Below are positions 36,284-46,024 of a DNA stretch of 64,000 nt, in pieces (the first letter of the stretch is position 1; the number at the start of each line of letters is the position of its first letter). This DNA comes from Pararhizobium sp. A13 (GTDB taxonomy: Bacteria > Pseudomonadota > Alphaproteobacteria > Rhizobiales > Rhizobiaceae). Location of the stretch: assembly GCF_040126305.1 (NCBI RefSeq), contig NZ_CP149510.1, positions 3,173,001 to 3,237,000 of the forward strand. Direction: 5' to 3'. The position numbers were made by a program, and so were the translations under genes. A model generated the notes under the pieces. That model ran no database searches and had not been told where the DNA came from. It worked only from the letters and a program-made list of their open reading frames with translations.

Positions 36284-37576
36284 TCACAGCATGGCGCGGC
36301 GGAGATCGCCGAGAGTGGACGCGATATGGCCCAGAAACTTCGCAGCGGCGACGCCGTCGACGACGCGGTGGTCCCATGACAGGCTGATGGGAAGGATCTG
36401 ACGCGGTTGGAAAGCCTTACCATCCCATGCCGCCTCGGTCGCGGAACGGCCCGCCCCGAGGATGGCGACCTCCGGCGCGTTGATGATCGGCGTAAAGCCG
36501 GCGCCCCCTACGCCTCCGAGCGAGGATACGGAGAAGCAGCCGCCCTGCATGTCGATGCCGGAGAGCGTTCCGGCACGGGCCTTTTCTGCCAGCGCGCGCA
36601 TCTCGCCGGCGATCGCGATTAGGCCCTTGCGATCGCAGTCCCGGATCACCGGCACCATGAGCCCCTTGGGAGTGTCGGCCGCGAAGCCGACATGGACGTA
36701 GTTCTTGAGAACCACCTCGTCACCATCCAGCGAGGAGTTGAAGCTCGGAAACGCCTTGAGCGCCAGCGCCGAGGCCTTGATGAGGAAGGCGACCATGGTG
36801 AGCTTGACGTCGTTCGACTTCGCTTCCTTGTTGATGGCAACCCGGAACTCTTCGATGTCTGTGACGTCGGCCTTGTCGAAGTTCGTGACGTGAGGAATCG
36901 TCAGCCAGTTTCTGGTGAGGTTCCCACCGGAGATCTTCTGGATCCTCGAGAGCGGCTCGCGCTCCACCGGACCGAACTTGGCGAAGTCGACCGCGGGCCA
37001 TGCCGGGAGGCCGGCGCCGATCGAGCCGCTTGCCTGGATGGCGGGAGCTGGTCCTCCTGCCAAAGAGGACTTGACGAAGGCCGCCACGTCCTCGCGGAGG
37101 ATGCGTCCCTTGGGGGCGGTCGGCACGATCCGGACTAGGTCGACGCCGAGTTCGCGGGCGAGCTGGCGCACCGACGGCGTCGCGTGGGCCTTGGCGCTGG
37201 TCCGAATCTCGGAGGGTTCCGCTGCCGGAGCCGGCGGGTCGATCCGAACCGGGGGCGGTGCGACGGGTTCCGCCTTCGCGGCGGATACAGGTGCGTGGAC
37301 GAGCTGCGCGGACGTGGCGGCTTCCGCTTGCTTGGCGCCGCTCTCCAGAGTGAGGATCAGCGAGCCTTTGGACACGCGGGAACCGACTTCGACCTTGAGG
37401 TCGACGACTTTTCCGGCCGCCGGAGAAGGCACCTCCATCGTCGCCTTGTCGGATTCGACAGTGATGAGCGGGTCGTCGACTTTGATCACGTCGCCGGGCT
37501 TGATCGAAATTTCGACGACGGGCACGTCCTTGTAGTCGCCGATATCCGGCAGCGTTACTTCTTGTATGTTGCTCAT
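36284..37576 (-). CDS. aceF: Dihydrolipoamide acetyltransferase (PDH E2)
   Basis: Core enzyme that transfers the acetyl group from lipoate to CoA. The 430-aa protein has one lipoyl domain (Lys44 in ESDKATMEVP), a Pro/Ala linker, a peripheral subunit-binding domain (ATPSVRQLARELGVDLVRI, APKGRILREDVAAFV), and the catalytic domain with SWDHRVVDGVAAAKF (His and Asp of the active site). Its lipoyl domain closely resembles that of the neighbouring E3. Start ATG 37576 has AGGA upstream. It lies 19 bp after aceE. Confidence 0.95.
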   Translation of the reverse strand: MSNIQEVTLPDIGDYKDVPVVEISIKPGDVIKVDDPLITVESDKATMEVPSPAAGKVVDLKVEVGSRVSKGSLILTLESGAKQAEAATSAQLVHAPVSAAKAEPVAPPPVRIDPPAPAAEPSEIRTSAKAHATPSVRQLARELGVDLVRIVPTAPKGRILREDVAAFVKSSLAGGPAPAIQASGSIGAGLPAWPAVDFAKFGPVEREPLSRIQKISGGNLTRNWLTIPHVTNFDKADVTDIEEFRVAINKEAKSNDVKLTMVAFLIKASALALKAFPSFNSSLDGDEVVLKNYVHVGFAADTPKGLMVPVIRDCDRKGLIAIAGEMRALAEKARAGTLSGIDMQGGCFSVSSLGGVGGAGFTPIINAPEVAILGAGRSATEAAWDGKAFQPRQILPISLSWDHRVVDGVAAAKFLGHIASTLGDLRRAML

Positions 37577-37595
37577 GACGTTGTTCCTGCAGTCC

Positions 37596-40274
37596 TCAAA
37601 CCGTCCAGGGGGCTTCTGCGTCGGAAGCGATCCCGTAGCGTTCGATTGCTTCTTCAACCTGCTTCGCGGTGACCTGTCCGGACGGGACGAGGGCAGCAAG
37701 CGCGGCGACGACGATGTGGTTGCGGTCGACTTCGAAGAACGACCGGAGCGCCTGCCTCGTGTCGCTGCGGCCAAAGCCGTCCGTGCCCAACGCGGTGAAC
37801 GGAGCGGTGACATATGAGGCGATGAGCTGCGGATAGGCCCGGACGTAGTCGGAAGCGGCGATGATCGGCGCAGCCCCCGACAGGCAGTTGCCCACATGGG
37901 ACGACTTCTCGCTCCTTGTCGGGTGCAGGCGGTTGGCGCGCTCGACTTCCCTCGCATCGCGCGCGAGTTCCGAGAAGCTCGTGGCCGACCAGACTTCTGC
38001 TTCCACGTTCCAGTCGTCCCGCAGCATCTGCGCGGCATGCACGACTTCCGGCAGGATCGCACCGGACCCCACCAGCCGGACCGAGCCGCCCTTTTTCGCG
38101 GGAACATGGCTTGAGAAGCGGTAGAGACCCTTGATGATGTCCGCTTCCACGCCTTTCGGCATCGACGGCTGCGCATAGTTCTCGTTCATCGCGGTGATGT
38201 AGTAGAACTCGTCCTTCTGCTCTTCGAGCATCGAGCGCATCCCATGATCAATGATGACCGCCATCTCGTAGGCGAAGGCCGGGTCGTATGCGCGGCAATT
38301 GGGGATGGTGGCGGCCTGAACATGACTCGTGCCGTCCTGATGCTGGAGGCCCTCCCCGCCCAGGGTAGTCCTGCCCGCCGTCGCTCCGATCAGGAAGCCG
38401 CGGGCCCGCTGGTCCGCCGCCGCCCAGATCAGATCGCCGACGCGCTGGAAGCCGAACATCGAATAGTAGATGTAGAAGGGCAGCATGGCGGTGCCGTGCA
38501 CGCTGTAGGATGTGGCCGCGGCGGTCCACGACGAAATCGCGCCCGCCTCGGTGATGCCCTCCTCGAGGAGCTGGCCGTCCTTGCTTTCCTTGTAATAGAG
38601 CATGGAACCGGCGTCTTCCGGCTCGTAAAGCTGGCCGACGGGCGAGTAGATGCCGACCTGCCGGAACAGGTTAGCCATGCCGAAAGTGCGCGCCTCATCC
38701 GCGACTATCGGAACGATGCGAGGGCCAAGTTCCTTGTCCTTCAGCAGGTTGCCGAACATGCGCACGACGGCCATCGTCGTCGAGATCTCCTTGCCGTCGG
38801 ACTTCAGCGCGAAGTCCGCATAGGAAGCCATCGCTGGGACCGCGACGGGCGCGGCCTTGCGCTGACGGGCGGGCAGATAGCCGCCCAGCTCCTTCCGGCG
38901 CTCCTGCAGGTACTTGAGTTCCGCGCTGTCATCCGCTGGACGGTAGAACTCCAGCTTCTCGACCTGCTCGTTCGACAGCGGCAGCGCGAACCGATCGCGG
39001 AACGCGAGCAGCGCGTCGACGTCCAGCTTCTTGGCCTGGTGGGAGGTCATGCGCGACTCGCCCGCGCCTCCCATGCCGTAGCCCTTCTTTGTCTTCGTGA
39101 GGATGACTGTCGGCCTGCCCTTGGTTGCCTTGGCGGCCCTGAACGCGGCGAACAGCTTCCGGAAGTCGTGGCCGCCGCGCTTAAGCGCGTCGATGTCATG
39201 GTCGGACATATGGGAGACCAGCGCGCGGACTTCCGGGTCCTCCTCGAAGAAGTTCTTCAAGTTGTAGGCGCCGTCCTTGGCCCCGAGCGTTTGATACTTG
39301 CCGTCCACGGTCGCGGCAAAGCGCCTGAGGAGAGCGTGATTCTCGTCGCGTGCGAAGATGTGGTCCCATTCAGAACCCCACAGGACCTTGATGACGTTCC
39401 AGCCGGCGCCCTTGAAAAGCATCTCGAGCTCTTGGATGATCTGACCGTTGCCGCGTACCGGGCCGTCGAGGCGCTGCAGGTTGCAGTTGATGATGAAGGT
39501 CAGGTTGTCGAGGTTCTCGCGCGCGGCCATGGACAGCCCGGCGATCGACTCTGGCTCGTCCATCTCGCCGTCGCCGAAGACGCCCCAGACGTGACGGCCA
39601 TCGGTGTCGAGAATGGAACGGTCCCGCAGGTAGCGCATGAAGCGCGCCTGATACACAGCGCTGATCGGTCCGATGCCCATGGAACCTGTCGGTACCTGCC
39701 AGAAGTCCGGCATCAGCCACGGATGAGGATATGAGCAGAGCCCCGGTCCGCCGATTTCCTGACGGTAGTGCTTCAGATGATCCTCCGACAGCCGCCCCTC
39801 GAGAAATGCGCGGGCATAGACACCCGGTGCGGAATGCGGCTGGAAGAAAACGACGTCTCCCCCGTGGTCGGGGTTTGAGGCGTGGAAGAAGTGGTTGAAG
39901 CCAAGCTCAAAGATTTCGGCCGCAGAGGCATAGCTCGCGACGTGGCCGCCGAGTTCGCCATAGGCCTTGTTCGCACGAACCACCATCGCCAGCGCGTTCC
40001 ACCGCATGATCGCGGTGATGCGGGTCTCCATGTCGATGTCGCCCGGATAAGGAGGCTGCGCTTCGAGCGAAATCGTGTTGCGATAGGGCGAGTACGGCAG
40101 CGTGTCGGGAACTACGCCGAGTTCCTTAGCCTTGCTCTCGAGCTCGTTCAGGATGAAGCGCGCTCTTGCGTCCCCTCCCTGGCGCAGCAGGGAATCGAGA
40201 GCCGACAGCCAGTCGGCCGTCTCGATCGGATCGTCATCAACCTGGATCTTCGAATTGTTTGAAATGCCGTGCAT
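37596..40274 (-). CDS. aceE: Pyruvate dehydrogenase E1, homodimeric AceE type
   Basis: Thiamin-diphosphate enzyme that decarboxylates pyruvate and acetylates E2. The 892-aa single chain is of E. coli AceE length, with HFFHASNPDHGGDVVFFQPH, the TPP motif GDGEMDEPES, VILTKTKKGYGMGGAGE and EGLQHQDGTSH. Alphaproteobacterial housekeeping PDH is normally the two-chain PdhA/PdhB type, so this is probably an additional, acquired complex. GGGAGATGGAAAG precedes ATG 40274. Confidence 0.95.
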   Translation of the reverse strand: MHGISNNSKIQVDDDPIETADWLSALDSLLRQGGDARARFILNELESKAKELGVVPDTLPYSPYRNTISLEAQPPYPGDIDMETRITAIMRWNALAMVVRANKAYGELGGHVASYASAAEIFELGFNHFFHASNPDHGGDVVFFQPHSAPGVYARAFLEGRLSEDHLKHYRQEIGGPGLCSYPHPWLMPDFWQVPTGSMGIGPISAVYQARFMRYLRDRSILDTDGRHVWGVFGDGEMDEPESIAGLSMAARENLDNLTFIINCNLQRLDGPVRGNGQIIQELEMLFKGAGWNVIKVLWGSEWDHIFARDENHALLRRFAATVDGKYQTLGAKDGAYNLKNFFEEDPEVRALVSHMSDHDIDALKRGGHDFRKLFAAFRAAKATKGRPTVILTKTKKGYGMGGAGESRMTSHQAKKLDVDALLAFRDRFALPLSNEQVEKLEFYRPADDSAELKYLQERRKELGGYLPARQRKAAPVAVPAMASYADFALKSDGKEISTTMAVVRMFGNLLKDKELGPRIVPIVADEARTFGMANLFRQVGIYSPVGQLYEPEDAGSMLYYKESKDGQLLEEGITEAGAISSWTAAATSYSVHGTAMLPFYIYYSMFGFQRVGDLIWAAADQRARGFLIGATAGRTTLGGEGLQHQDGTSHVQAATIPNCRAYDPAFAYEMAVIIDHGMRSMLEEQKDEFYYITAMNENYAQPSMPKGVEADIIKGLYRFSSHVPAKKGGSVRLVGSGAILPEVVHAAQMLRDDWNVEAEVWSATSFSELARDAREVERANRLHPTRSEKSSHVGNCLSGAAPIIAASDYVRAYPQLIASYVTAPFTALGTDGFGRSDTRQALRSFFEVDRNHIVVAALAALVPSGQVTAKQVEEAIERYGIASDAEAPWTV

Positions 40275-40399
40275 CTTTCCATCTCCCGTGGCAGTGCCGC
40301 AGCCCGTCCGAACGCGCTCATCGACATGCGGGCTCACGTCCGCGCTAGAACGGAGCCCTGCAGCAAGTCGCGTCCGGAGTTTCGGGCGGCGTGGTGTCG

Positions 40400-41419
40400 T
40401 TACGTTGGGCTTCCGCCCCTGCGGACAAGATCGAGCGCCACGTCTACGATCATGTCTTCCTGCCCGCCGATCAGGCGTCGCCGACCGATCTCCACAAGGA
40501 TCTGGCGCGGATCGATGTTGAACTCAGACGCCACCCGTTCGGCGTGGCGAAGGAAGCTCGAATAGACGCCTGCGTATCCGAGCGTCAGGGTCTGGCGGTC
40601 CACTCGAACCGGTCGATCCTGGATCGGCCGCACGAGGTCGTCGGCGGCGTCCTGCAGCTTGAACAGATCGCAGGTATGCTCCCAGCCGTACAGGTTGGCC
40701 ACGCCGATGAAGGCCTCGATAGGCGTGTTGCCCGCCCCTGCCCCCATGCCCGCGAGTGAGGCGTCGACGCGACGGGCGCCGTTGAGAACCGCGGTCACGG
40801 AGTTGGCCACCGACAGCGACAGGTTTTCGTGAGCATGGATGCCGCGCTCGGTCTCGGGCCGGAGCTTCTCGTCAAGCGCCTTGAAGCGCTCCTCGATGGA
40901 CTTCATGGTCAGGTTGCCGGCCGAGTCCGCGACGTAGACGCCGTCAGCGCCGTAGCTCTCCATCTTCGACGCCTGCGCGGCGAGCTCGTCGGGACTACAC
41001 GCCGACGACATCATCAAGAAGCCGCAGACGTCGAGGCCCATTTCCTTCGCTGCTGCAATGTGTTGTGCGGACACGTCGGCCTCAGTGCTGTGCGTCGCGA
41101 TGCGGATCGATTTGATGCCGGCGTCGCGGGCGTGCTTCAGATCTTCGATCGTGCCGATTCCAGGCAATAGGACGGTCGTCAGGCGAGCACGCTTTACGAC
41201 CTTTGCCGCTTCCTTGATGTAATCGACGTCGGTGTGGCGGCTAAAGCCATATGACAGGCTCGACCCGTCGAGACCATCTCCGTGGCCGACCTCGATGCCA
41301 TCGACTCCTGCTTCGTCCAGCGCGGAGGCGATTTCGCGAACCTGGCCGAGGTCGTAGCGGTGCCCGATCGCATGCATCCCATCACGCAGGGTGACGTCGA
41401 GAATGTAAAGCTTTGTCAT
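40400..41419 (-). CDS. dmpG: 4-hydroxy-2-oxovalerate aldolase
   Basis: Cleaves 4-hydroxy-2-oxopentanoate to pyruvate and acetaldehyde, the last steps of meta-cleavage pathways. The 339-aa protein has the HMGL-type TIM barrel start [19 protein letters not shown] (metal-binding Asp), [38 protein letters not shown] (metal His pair) and [14 protein letters not shown]. It is 5 bp downstream of dmpF, its physical partner in a channelling complex. Confidence 0.95.
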   Translation of the reverse strand: MTKLYILDVTLRDGMHAIGHRYDLGQVREIASALDEAGVDGIEVGHGDGLDGSSLSYGFSRHTDVDYIKEAAKVVKRARLTTVLLPGIGTIEDLKHARDAGIKSIRIATHSTEADVSAQHIAAAKEMGLDVCGFLMMSSACSPDELAAQASKMESYGADGVYVADSAGNLTMKSIEERFKALDEKLRPETERGIHAHENLSLSVANSVTAVLNGARRVDASLAGMGAGAGNTPIEAFIGVANLYGWEHTCDLFKLQDAADDLVRPIQDRPVRVDRQTLTLGYAGVYSSFLRHAERVASEFNIDPRQILVEIGRRRLIGGQEDMIVDVALDLVRRGGSPT

Positions 41420-41424
41420 ATCTA

Positions 41425-42360
41425 CTATTCCGTCCAGTTGCGCAGTTCGGCCAGGCGTTCGGCGGTCCGCAGCGCTGCTGAGGTCATGATGTCGAGATTG
41501 CCCGCGTAGGCAGGCAGGTAGTGGGCAGCACCCTCCACCTCGAGGAAGACCGTGACGCGAAGGCCGGTGAACGGCTCCTCACGGCCAGGGATCGCCAGCG
41601 GCGCGTTGTCGCCGATACGCTGGATCTGAACATCCTGCTTGAGACGGTAGCCTGGAACAAAGCTTTGGACGGACGCGATCATGTCGGTGATCGAGGCCCG
41701 GATGGCTTCCTCGTCGGCGAAGTCACAGAGGCACTGGACCGTATCGCGCATCATCAAAGGCGGCTCGGCCGGATTGAGGATGATGATCGCCTTTCCGCGG
41801 GCAGCGCCGCCCACGGTTTCGAGCGCGCGCGACGTGGTTTCGGTGAACTCGTCGACGTTCGCCCGCGTACCCGGCCCGGCCGACTTCGAGGCGATGGAGG
41901 CGACGATCTCGGCGTAGTGGACCTTCGCGACCTGGCTTACCGCAGCGACGATCGGGATAGTCGCCTGTCCGCCGCACGTGACCATGTTCACGTTTCGGGT
42001 AGAAAGGTGACTGTCGAGGTTGACGGTAGGCACGATGTACGGACCGATGGCGGCGGGCGTGAGATCGACGACCTGCTTGCCGTGCTTCTGCAGAATTTCA
42101 TTGTGGTGCTGATGCGCGCCCGCGGACGTGGCGTCGAAGACAATCTGGATGTCCGGGAACGTCGGCATCCTGACCAGCCCGTCGATCCCTTCGTGGGTCG
42201 TCGCGACGTTGAGGCGAGCCGCGCGGGCCAATCCTTCAGAATTCGGATCGACGCCGACCAGAGCCGCCATTTCGAGACGATCTGAGTTGCGCATGATCTT
42301 TATCATCAGATCGGTGCCGATATTGCCCGATCCGATGATGGCGGTTTTAACCTTAGGCAT
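41425..42360 (-). CDS. dmpF: Acetaldehyde dehydrogenase (acetylating)
   Basis: Oxidises acetaldehyde with CoA and NAD to acetyl-CoA, receiving it through a channel from DmpG. The 311-aa protein has the Rossmann motif [19 protein letters not shown], catalytic Cys129 in TCGGQATIP, and [16 protein letters not shown]. It is the first gene of the minus-strand run ending with lpdA. No hydratase (dmpE) or ring-cleavage genes are in the window. Confidence 0.95.
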   Translation of the reverse strand: MPKVKTAIIGSGNIGTDLMIKIMRNSDRLEMAALVGVDPNSEGLARAARLNVATTHEGIDGLVRMPTFPDIQIVFDATSAGAHQHHNEILQKHGKQVVDLTPAAIGPYIVPTVNLDSHLSTRNVNMVTCGGQATIPIVAAVSQVAKVHYAEIVASIASKSAGPGTRANVDEFTETTSRALETVGGAARGKAIIILNPAEPPLMMRDTVQCLCDFADEEAIRASITDMIASVQSFVPGYRLKQDVQIQRIGDNAPLAIPGREEPFTGLRVTVFLEVEGAAHYLPAYAGNLDIMTSAALRTAERLAELRNWTE

Positions 42361-42789
42361 ATTAAATCTCTCAATAAGATTGCCGGGCGATACCTTGCGA
42401 GAAGAAGAGATCGCTTACGGCAAGAAGTTTAGCCTGCGCCGATGCTAAACTCGTCAACTTTTTCGTGCTTGCTTCAGAAAGCCAATTCTACCACCAAACT
42501 GCCACCGTCACGCTCCGGGCTGCTCGGCGGCGGCCTTGGCGGATCGCCCCGGCTGCCGGGCGGCGGACACTCAAACCCTTTCGACGAATCCCTCCCGTTG
42601 CGCGAGCAAGGCGCAATCATGGATGCTACCAGGATGTGACAGAACGGCGTTCGACCTCGGATAAAGGCCCTCACATGAAATAGTTGGCACTGCCGAATAA
42701 TGGCGTCGTGGGGGATTGGGCTATCGTCCCCCCGCTCGGCCACGGGAAATCCGGTCGCGAGCATGCGAAAAACGATAGGGGGAATGAAC
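42361..42789. other. Divergent promoter region between dmpF and cyclase gene
   Basis: About 430 bp that should hold the promoters of the catabolic operon (minus) and of the cyclase gene (plus). Short inverted repeats are present (for example TTTAGC near 42430 with GCTAAA near 42444) and could bind the AraC-type regulator encoded at 43845, but no firm operator is assigned. Confidence 0.45.
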
Positions 42790-43728
42790 ATGAGGAAAAT
42801 TGCGAAGACGTCGGTTCTTGCAGCATTCGGACTCTCCGCCACCGCAGCGGCGATGCCCGTGGCCGCTGCGGACGACGGATTGTGGAGCGTTTACAACGAC
42901 GCCTTCAAGGGCGCCAAGTACATCGAGCTTTCACATGTGATCACACCAAAGCTGCCGGTCTGGATTGGGTTCGGAACTCCGACATTCGCACAAACCAAGT
43001 CCGCGGTGGACGTCGAGGGCTACTCCAAGAAGGGCGACACCTTCACCTTCGAAAAGCAGGGCTTCGAGGCGACTTCGTACGTCTTGCCGACCGACCAGCT
43101 TGGGACGCAGCTCGACCCGCCCGCACACTGGGCTCCCGAGTATCCGGGCATTGACGAACTCCCGGCAACCTACACGCTGCGCCCGCTGGTCGTGATCTCG
43201 ATCGAAGACAAGGTCGCCAAGGACGCCGGGTACCATCTACAGGTTTCCGACATAGAAGAATTCGAGAAGGCGCATGGCAAGATCCCGGAAGGCTCGGTCG
43301 TGTTCGTGCGGTCGGGATGGTCCAAGGGCTGGTCCGATCCGGATCTCGCGAAGAAGCGCCCGTTCCCCGGAGTAAGCCTCGACGCGCTCAAGTTTCTCCA
43401 TCTCGAGCGCAAAATCCTCTTCCACGGTCACGAGCCGCTCGACACCGACACCACGCCGACCCTCGAAGGTGAGTACTGGCTGATGCACAACGGCTACGCC
43501 CAGGCGGAGGGCGTGAACAACCTCGACCAGGTCAAGGAGACCGGATGCCTGGTCGCAATCGGGTTCCCTAAGTTCCAGGGCGGCGTCGGCGGCTACGCAC
43601 GCTACGTCGGGATTTGCCCTTCGGATTGGAAGTTTGGCGTCTCCGTCGGAGAGGTTGCCGACGCTCCGCTTCAGAAGTTCGACAAGCCGCTCAAATGGAG
43701 CGACGAAGCCGGCACCCGCGTACGCTGA
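42790..43728 (+). CDS. Exported cyclase-family hydrolase (kynurenine formamidase-like fold)
   Basis: A 312-aa protein with a signal peptide (MRKIAKTSVLAAFGLSATAA...AAA), hence periplasmic. The cyclase family usually has HxGTHxDxPxH metal ligands. Here the segment is DQLGTQLDPPAHW, so the first two His are Gln while Asp and the last His remain. Further signatures are IELSHVITPKLPVW, VVFVRSGWSKGW and IGFPKFQGGVGGYARYVGIC. Start 42790 is favoured by AGGGGGA at 7 nt. Substrate unknown; amide or lactone hydrolysis is typical of the family. Confidence 0.85.
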   Translation: MRKIAKTSVLAAFGLSATAAAMPVAAADDGLWSVYNDAFKGAKYIELSHVITPKLPVWIGFGTPTFAQTKSAVDVEGYSKKGDTFTFEKQGFEATSYVLPTDQLGTQLDPPAHWAPEYPGIDELPATYTLRPLVVISIEDKVAKDAGYHLQVSDIEEFEKAHGKIPEGSVVFVRSGWSKGWSDPDLAKKRPFPGVSLDALKFLHLERKILFHGHEPLDTDTTPTLEGEYWLMHNGYAQAEGVNNLDQVKETGCLVAIGFPKFQGGVGGYARYVGICPSDWKFGVSVGEVADAPLQKFDKPLKWSDEAGTRVR

Positions 43729-43734
43729 AACCGG

Positions 43735-43765
43735 ACGGCCTGCCCTCCTCAAGGGCGGGCCGTTT
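43735..43765 (+). terminator. Terminator after cyclase gene
   Basis: A 12-bp stem (ACGGCCTGCCCT / AGGGCGGGCCGT, one G-U pair) is followed by a short T run. Confidence 0.7.
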
Positions 43766-43844
43766 CCAGTGCGCGGCGTAAATTAGATTGAAGTTGCATA
43801 ATCGTCGGATTCCGCAGTACCATTCGCCAACAAAAAGGGGACAG

Positions 43845-44789
43845 ATGCCCCAGGATTCAGGCTTTCGAGACGTTCCAGGAATTCATTCCATGCCGGACAT
43901 GTGGAAAGACTATTCGGAGTTCTACAGAGGGTCCGGCTATGCGAGCTTTCCTCAGGAGCATCGACATTCCATAGGCAGACTTGGATTTCGTATGATCCAG
44001 GTCGAACAGGGTCCGCACAATTTCTGCGACCCCATGTTTCCCGAAACCATCATTGCGCTGCCGCTCGCGGTTGAAAAGCAGTGCAACTGGAGCTGGACGA
44101 TAGGCGATACGCGCCATCGTCAGAGGGCCGAAGTTGGCGAAATGCTCGTCGTTCCTTCCGACGTCGAGAGCAAGTGGGAAGTCGATGGCAGTCGCAAGCT
44201 GCTGGCGCTTGTGATGCCCAACGACACCATTCGCACGATCCTCGGTCCGGCATGCCCTCCGAGCATAGGAAATGCCTTTGCCAAACTGACAATGAACACC
44301 TGGGCAGACCCCTTCATTGAGTCGATGATGACCCGCCTCTGGGACAGCACGGCAGGGAAGGAAGCCGCCGACACGTTCCTTACGGACGGAATCGTCGTTT
44401 CGATACTTTCTCAACTGCTCATCCGGGCCGGCACGAACCTCGACATCAACACGTCCGTCGCACTTCCGCAGTGGCGGCTCAAGCGTGTGAAGTCCTTCGT
44501 CGACGCCAACCTTGGACGTGATCTCAACCTCGACGAGCTTGCGGAGGCGGCCGGGCTCAGTCGGCGTCACTTTGCGCGCAGCTTCCACGAAGAAATCGGT
44601 GAGACGCCGCATCGCTGGCTGATGCAGAGGCGGCTCGACCGGGCGAAGGAGTTGCTGGCCAGCACCAATGCCTCGCTCTGCGAGGTCGCTGATGTCTGTG
44701 GTTTCTCCAGTCAGAGTCACCTGACGACGGCCCTGAAACACGCGACTGGCATGACACCCCACAGATGGCGGCAGCACTTCCGCCAGTGA
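43845..44789 (+). CDS. AraC family transcriptional regulator
   Basis: A 314-aa regulator with an N-terminal cupin-like ligand domain (RMIQVEQGPHNFCDPMFPET...) and a C-terminal double HTH: LNLDELAEAAGLSRRHFARS, FHEEIGETPHRWLMQRRLDR, LCEVADVCGFSSQSHLTTAL. The start at 43845 has AAGGGGACAG upstream. The position beside the cyclase gene and the divergent dmpF operon makes it a candidate regulator of both; the inducer is unknown. Confidence 0.92.
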   Translation: MPQDSGFRDVPGIHSMPDMWKDYSEFYRGSGYASFPQEHRHSIGRLGFRMIQVEQGPHNFCDPMFPETIIALPLAVEKQCNWSWTIGDTRHRQRAEVGEMLVVPSDVESKWEVDGSRKLLALVMPNDTIRTILGPACPPSIGNAFAKLTMNTWADPFIESMMTRLWDSTAGKEAADTFLTDGIVVSILSQLLIRAGTNLDINTSVALPQWRLKRVKSFVDANLGRDLNLDELAEAAGLSRRHFARSFHEEIGETPHRWLMQRRLDRAKELLASTNASLCEVADVCGFSSQSHLTTALKHATGMTPHRWRQHFRQ

Positions 44790-44853
44790 GGGAGGCCTTT
44801 CGAAAGCTCCCCGAGACGCCACCGCCTCGATCGCGTGTCGACATCTTAAGGTC

Positions 44854-45595
44854 TCAGCCAGCGGTTTTCTCTGCGGGGGCTTCCTCGAACTTTATCAAGC
44901 CCGCGTCGACGAGAAGGGCGATACCAATCAGTGTCTTTTCGTCGTCATGAAGCTCGTCCCCGGTGAGCTCGAAATGGATGCCGCTTGCAAGTTGGGCCAT
45001 CACCGTGATGTAGCAAACATGCAGGGCATACAGGTTGCGCGTCAAATCAGCGTGATAGACCGGAAGCAGCGAAGGCCCCCGCCGTTCTTCCACTTCCATG
45101 ACGACGAAATCCTTGAGCAGTTGTGCCTGCGACACGTGCGCGGCACCGCTTAGATCTCCGTAGGCGCGCGCCATGTCCCGCAGCACTCCGATTGTCGCAT
45201 GCGGGGTCTTCGCGTCCTTCCGGCGCCCGGCCGAATACTCCTGGACCGCGGCGACGATTTCGTGCTGCTGCCGTAGGAGAGTGGCGGCCTGAGGAGACAG
45301 CCCTTCGAACACGGCCATCTCGCACAGGTGGAATCCCTGGGCGAAATGCGCGATCAGCGTGATCTGCCCCTGCGCCTCCTCGTATTCTTCGGGGATCGGC
45401 TTGCCCGCGACCCTCGACAGGAAGTTGGCGAGCGCGCTCACTGCAGACGCATGTGCCCGGGTGAGCGAGCCGTCCTTGTCGTCCTGCTTGAACAGCTCTC
45501 GGTTGGCTCCACAACGTGCTGACCGGTCCGAGGGTCTTTTCCCCGATGTTGTCCATTGAGGCCATCCAATCCCTCCCTATGTCATAGTCGCCCAT
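44854..45595 (-). pseudogene. Hypothetical protein gene with +1 frameshift
   Basis: The second frame (ANRELFKQDDKDGSLTRAHA...) encodes about 215 residues of a well-behaved helical protein ending EEAPAEKTAG. The frame upstream begins MGDYDIGRDWMASMDNIGEK and runs to STLWSQ before diverging. Removing one C near 45509-45515 joins them as STLWS-NRELFKQDD, giving about 246 aa. The total span is one base more than a multiple of three. This is either a real frameshift or an assembly error. A GTG at 45441 could still give a 195-aa product. No family is recognised. Confidence 0.6.
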
Positions 45596-46024
45596 CTTTT
45601 CCCCATTTGAATCCCTTGCGCGGATGGAGTCGGCGTCCTTTGCGATTCCACCCCTCCACGACGCCGCTGCGGCCGCCAAAAGCGCTGTCCGTTTTCCTCG
45701 CTCCTGCCTGCCATCTTCGCCTTCCCCCGACGCGTCCCTCAGATGATATTTACGGCCTCCTGAAGTAAGCCCCCACTCCGCAATTCCACTAGATTGCCTG
45801 GAACAAAGAGCGGTCGAGGGGCCGCCGGATTACTGGACGCCAATGGCGTCTCCCATGCAATCCCGCTGGCTCAAGATCGGGAGGCATGACGTTGTGTTTC
45901 GGAAACCTCCTTCGCTCCTGTTCGCGCCGTTGACGGCGCGCTGAACCTCCGTGGAAACACCCAAGTTTCGCGGACCGGCAGGGCCTCCCAAGCGGCCGGT
46001 CCGCACCAGCACAAGGGCGATTAG
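45596..46024. other. Intergenic region upstream of the liv cluster
   Basis: No gene is supported. The 3' end holds a 10-bp inverted repeat (45970-46004) and the Shine-Dalgarno AAGGGCGATTAG of livG. Confidence 0.5.
45970..46004 (+). promoter_or_regulatory. 10-bp inverted repeat in livG leader
   Basis: GCGGACCGGC and GCCGGTCCGC form a perfect 10-bp stem with a 15-nt loop, 20 bp before the livG start. No T-tract follows, so it may be an operator or an mRNA hairpin that affects translation rather than a terminator. Confidence 0.45.

Noticed and set aside
45556..45768. Plus-strand frame of 70 aa upstream of the liv cluster
   Set aside because: Pro/Ser/Arg-rich composition, no ribosome site, and it overlaps the N-terminal part of the frameshifted minus-strand gene.
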